This document shows, in pieces, positions 6,041 through 6,657 of a stretch of DNA of 6,657 nucleotides; position 1 is the stretch's first letter, and the number at the start of each line of letters is the position of its first letter. Source of the stretch: Acidobacteriota bacterium (GTDB lineage: Bacteria; Acidobacteriota; Vicinamibacteria; Vicinamibacterales; JAFNAJ01); assembly GCA_017860085.1 (NCBI GenBank), contig JAFNAJ010000147.1, forward strand, positions 1 through 6,657, written 5' to 3'. The position numbers and the translations under genes are program-made. Under the pieces are notes generated by a model, which was not told the origin of the DNA, made no database searches, and saw only the letters and a list, made by a program, of their open reading frames with translations.

Positions 6041-6657
6041 CTACCGACCCTTGCCCGGCGTGAGCTTCTCGACCTTCTCGACGATTTTCGTGAGCGACGC
6101 GACGAGGTCGCCATCGGTGCGGCCTTTTGGATTCTTTGTCCACACGTCGGGAAGGTCGGCGGCCAGAATGGCGGCGAAGTCGCCGCCACTCTTGACGCTC
6201 AGCGGCGCGAACTCCGTGATGTCGAGGGCGCCCGCCCACTCGTCGCGGTGCTTGATCAGCAGCCACGACGCCTTTCCGTCGTCGCCTGCCGCCGACTTGC
6301 TGCGACCCCAGCCCCTGGTCCGCACGAGTGCCCACGAGCCCTTCAGCTTGTATCCGTCGAGGCTCAGCTTCAGGTCTCCTTTGGCGAGCGCAGCCTCCAC
6401 ATCGTCGACCTCCGGCGTCCACGTGCCGGTGTCCCACAGCATCACGACCCCGGCGCCATAGCCGTCGGGGATGAGACCCTCGAACCCGCCGTACTCGAGC
6501 GGGTGGTCCTCGACGCGCACGGCGAACCGCTTGACCGTCGGATCGAGCGATGGGCCCTTGGGGACCGCCCACGAAAGCAAGACGCCCTCGTGTTCGAGGC
6601 GCAGGTCGTAGTGGAGCTGCGTCGCCAGGTGCTTCTGCACGCAGAACCTGAGCGGTC
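6041..6657 (-). CDS. LigD-type DNA 3'-phosphoesterase domain protein, 5' end beyond the window
   Basis: The reading frame is open to the right edge and the true start lies outside. A GTG at 6640 is inside the conserved opening (FCVQKHLATQLHYDLRLE), so it is not the start. Counting from that valine as residue 1, the residues match the Pseudomonas LigD phosphoesterase at the spacing I recall: metal-binding His4, Asp12 and His46, plus His10, Arg14, Lys28, Arg38 and Tyr50. The family removes 3'-phosphates and 3'-ribonucleotides from DNA ends, preparing them for sealing in Ku/LigD end joining. The domain is the last in the protein: after VWTKNPKGR only about 25 residues remain (VEKVEKLTPGKGR). No ligase or polymerase domain follows, which suggests a stand-alone phosphoesterase, though an upstream fused domain outside the window cannot be excluded. 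The usual IPxGxYGxG reads IPDGYGAG, one residue shorter. It is convergent with the yvcK-like gene. Confidence 0.9.
   Translation of the reverse strand, partial: PLRFCVQKHLATQLHYDLRLEHEGVLLSWAVPKGPSLDPTVKRFAVRVEDHPLEYGGFEGLIPDGYGAGVVMLWDTGTWTPEVDDVEAALAKGDLKLSLDGYKLKGSWALVRTRGWGRSKSAAGDDGKASWLLIKHRDEWAGALDITEFAPLSVKSGGDFAAILAADLPDVWTKNPKGRTDGDLVASLTKIVEKVEKLTPGKGR

Noticed and set aside
1..6657. CRISPR array, tRNA, rRNA, insertion sequence, phage or toxin-antitoxin genes
   Set aside because: No regularly spaced repeats, cloverleaf-like sequences, transposase motifs or terminal inverted repeats were seen. Spacing and codon style look like ordinary chromosome.

Overview
The window is uniformly GC-rich (about two thirds G+C by eye) with strong G/C third-position codon bias. 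That bias opens long spurious frames opposite and beside the real genes. It reads as an ordinary, densely packed bacterial chromosome segment. The gene content (stand-alone RecD2, a TPM-domain protein with a Gly-rich tail, a DUF1295 membrane protein, an orphan YvcK/CofD-family protein and a LigD-type phosphoesterase) and the protein style suggest an environmental Acidobacteriota-like organism. That placement is inference; no rRNA or marker gene here proves it.

Layout, left to right. Positions 1-278 hold no confident gene, but a minus-strand frame runs open off the left edge and may be the start of a divergent gene. A 6-bp inverted repeat lies just before recD2. recD2 (279-2468, +) is complete, with all helicase motifs visible. 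Eight bases after its stop begins a minus-strand pair. The upstream member (3306-4040) is a nucleotidyltransferase-fold-like protein that seems to have lost its catalytic acids. The downstream member (2477-3328) is a secreted or membrane-anchored TPM-domain protein whose start overlaps the stop of the first gene by 23 bp. Upstream of the pair is a minus-strand DUF1295/steroid-reductase-like membrane protein (4090-4896). A 147-bp divergent intergenic region with a perfect 14-bp tandem duplication separates it from a yvcK-like gene (5044-6009, +). That gene converges with the partial minus-strand gene at the right edge (6041 to >6657), a LigD-type 3'-phosphoesterase domain protein.

Functionally, two genes concern DNA repair (recD2 and the phosphoesterase), one central metabolism/cell envelope (yvcK), and the TPM and DUF1295 proteins are membrane proteins. 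There is no sign of an integrated multi-gene novel system: no mobile element, CRISPR array, tRNA, rRNA or phage gene was seen. The points most worth a second look are the degenerate nucleotidyltransferase coupled to the TPM protein, the phosphoesterase ending without a ligase or polymerase domain, the tandem repeat in the divergent promoter region, and the hairpin whose loop contains the yvcK stop codon.
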